64,000 nt of DNA from Thermohalobaculum sp963822985. Lineage in GTDB: Bacteria; Pseudomonadota; Alphaproteobacteria; Rhodobacterales; Rhodobacteraceae. Position 1 is the first letter of the stretch; every line of letters starts with the position of its first letter. This document shows, in pieces, positions 63,776 through 64,000 of this stretch. The stretch lies in NCBI GenBank assembly GCA_963822985.1, contig CAWGJU010000014.1:280696-344695 (forward strand), written 5' to 3'. The position numbers were made by a program, and so were the translations under genes. The notes under the pieces are model-generated. The model was not told the DNA's origin. It did not search any database and was given only the letters and a program-made list of their open reading frames with translations.

Positions 63776-63936
63776 CCACGTCGCACTTCGAACGTCAGGG
63801 CGATGGCGATGGCGGAAGGAGTGACCTCTGGACCAAGATTGAACGAAACCGCTGCGCGGTAGGGCCCCTTCGCGGTTGGCGCTCCTGATTGGAAGCTCTG
63901 GGTTGCTGCAACCGCTTCCAGACAGGAGATTTTCCG
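63776..63936. other. Intergenic region before the IS91-type recombinase
   Basis: 160 bases without recognised genes. It contains AGGAG at about 63924, the ribosome site of the next gene, and presumably the end of an IS91-type element. Confidence 0.35.
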
Positions 63937-64000
63937 ATGGCCGAGATCAGCTCGCCGCCGGCGCATGCTCGAGGACATGACCGTCCTCAGCCTCTCATAC
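63937..64000 (+). CDS. Start of an IS91-associated tyrosine recombinase, cut by the window edge
   Basis: ATG 63937 follows AGGAG. It reads MAEISS and then, after dropping one base, RRRMLEDMTVLSLSY, which matches the start of the recombinases that precede IS91-type transposases (N-terminal SAM-like domain). Only 64 bases are visible. One frameshift is already present, so it may be a pseudogene. It points rightwards, out of the window. Confidence 0.55.
   Translation, partial: MAEISSPPAHARGHDRPQPLI

Overview
The window is GC-rich DNA typical of an alphaproteobacterium, probably Hyphomicrobiales or a close relative. The evidence is the set of protein families: two Ku proteins, a ugp-like glycerol-phosphate-type ABC system, an Aap/His-type amino-acid transporter, a UbiG-like methyltransferase, a NodS-like methyltransferase and a DUF1344 periplasmic protein. 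No rRNA, tRNA or CRISPR array was recognised. The genus assignment is inference.

Layout. 0-5.8 kb holds a type I restriction-modification operon (hsdM-hsdS-hsdR, minus strand). hsdS is split by a complete IS5/IS427-type element, hsdM carries a nonsense codon and a frameshift, and hsdR is open to the left window edge. 6.0-14.1 kb is a mobile-element graveyard. It has one intact tyrosine integrase and a second integrase cut by an IS630 element that itself carries an IS110-family element. It also has prophage gene scraps and an IS21 remnant whose istB is cut in its P-loop by another IS110-family element. 14.2-20.6 kb is an intact dipeptide/oligopeptide ABC operon diverging from a class-A-beta-lactamase-fold serine hydrolase. 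21.0-27.0 kb holds a threonine-synthase-like PLP enzyme, a polar amino-acid ABC transporter and a dialkylglycine-decarboxylase-like aminotransferase, the last four genes full of single-base frameshifts. 27.7-30.3 kb has a basic disordered phasin-like protein and a frameshifted AI-2E family permease.

30.6-34.0 kb is a tightly overlapped four-gene cluster: glycosyltransferase, acyl-CoA-dehydrogenase-like protein, PIG-L deacetylase and NodS-like methyltransferase. 34.0-40.3 kb has an adenylate cyclase fragment and a ugp-like ABC operon with a GpdQ-type phosphodiesterase. That operon sits behind a 5'-truncated DeoR regulator, and the same deletion also beheaded a DUF427 gene. 40.3-42.3 kb is an overlapped operon of UbiG-like methyltransferase, DUF4149, DUF393 thiol oxidoreductase and a short LOV blue-light sensor. 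42.7-44.4 kb has a third IS110-family element with 12-bp inverted repeats beside a second IS21 remnant.

44.6-46.4 kb holds a DUF6544 protein overlapping a membrane M23 peptidase. 46.6-47.8 kb encodes a solitary Shedu-type (DUF4263) nuclease. 48.2-53.9 kb is a membrane formate dehydrogenase operon, with Cys in place of Sec, an NrfD subunit and small flanking proteins. 53.9-58.3 kb is debris (amidase, CoA-transferase, an M23 duplicate and IS91 pieces) around an intact YihY/BrkB protein. 58.3-64.0 kb has DUF1344, hydroxypyruvate isomerase, a second GpdQ-like phosphodiesterase, two convergent Ku genes, a DUF808 membrane protein, a stray Ku fragment and the start of an IS91-associated recombinase.

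How the genes fit together. The ugp-like importer plus two GpdQ-like enzymes suggest use of glycerophosphodiesters. Formate dehydrogenase adds electrons to the respiratory chain. Defence is represented by a dead RM system and a possibly damaged Shedu. Many single-base indels sit in otherwise conserved genes, so some broken genes may be assembly errors.
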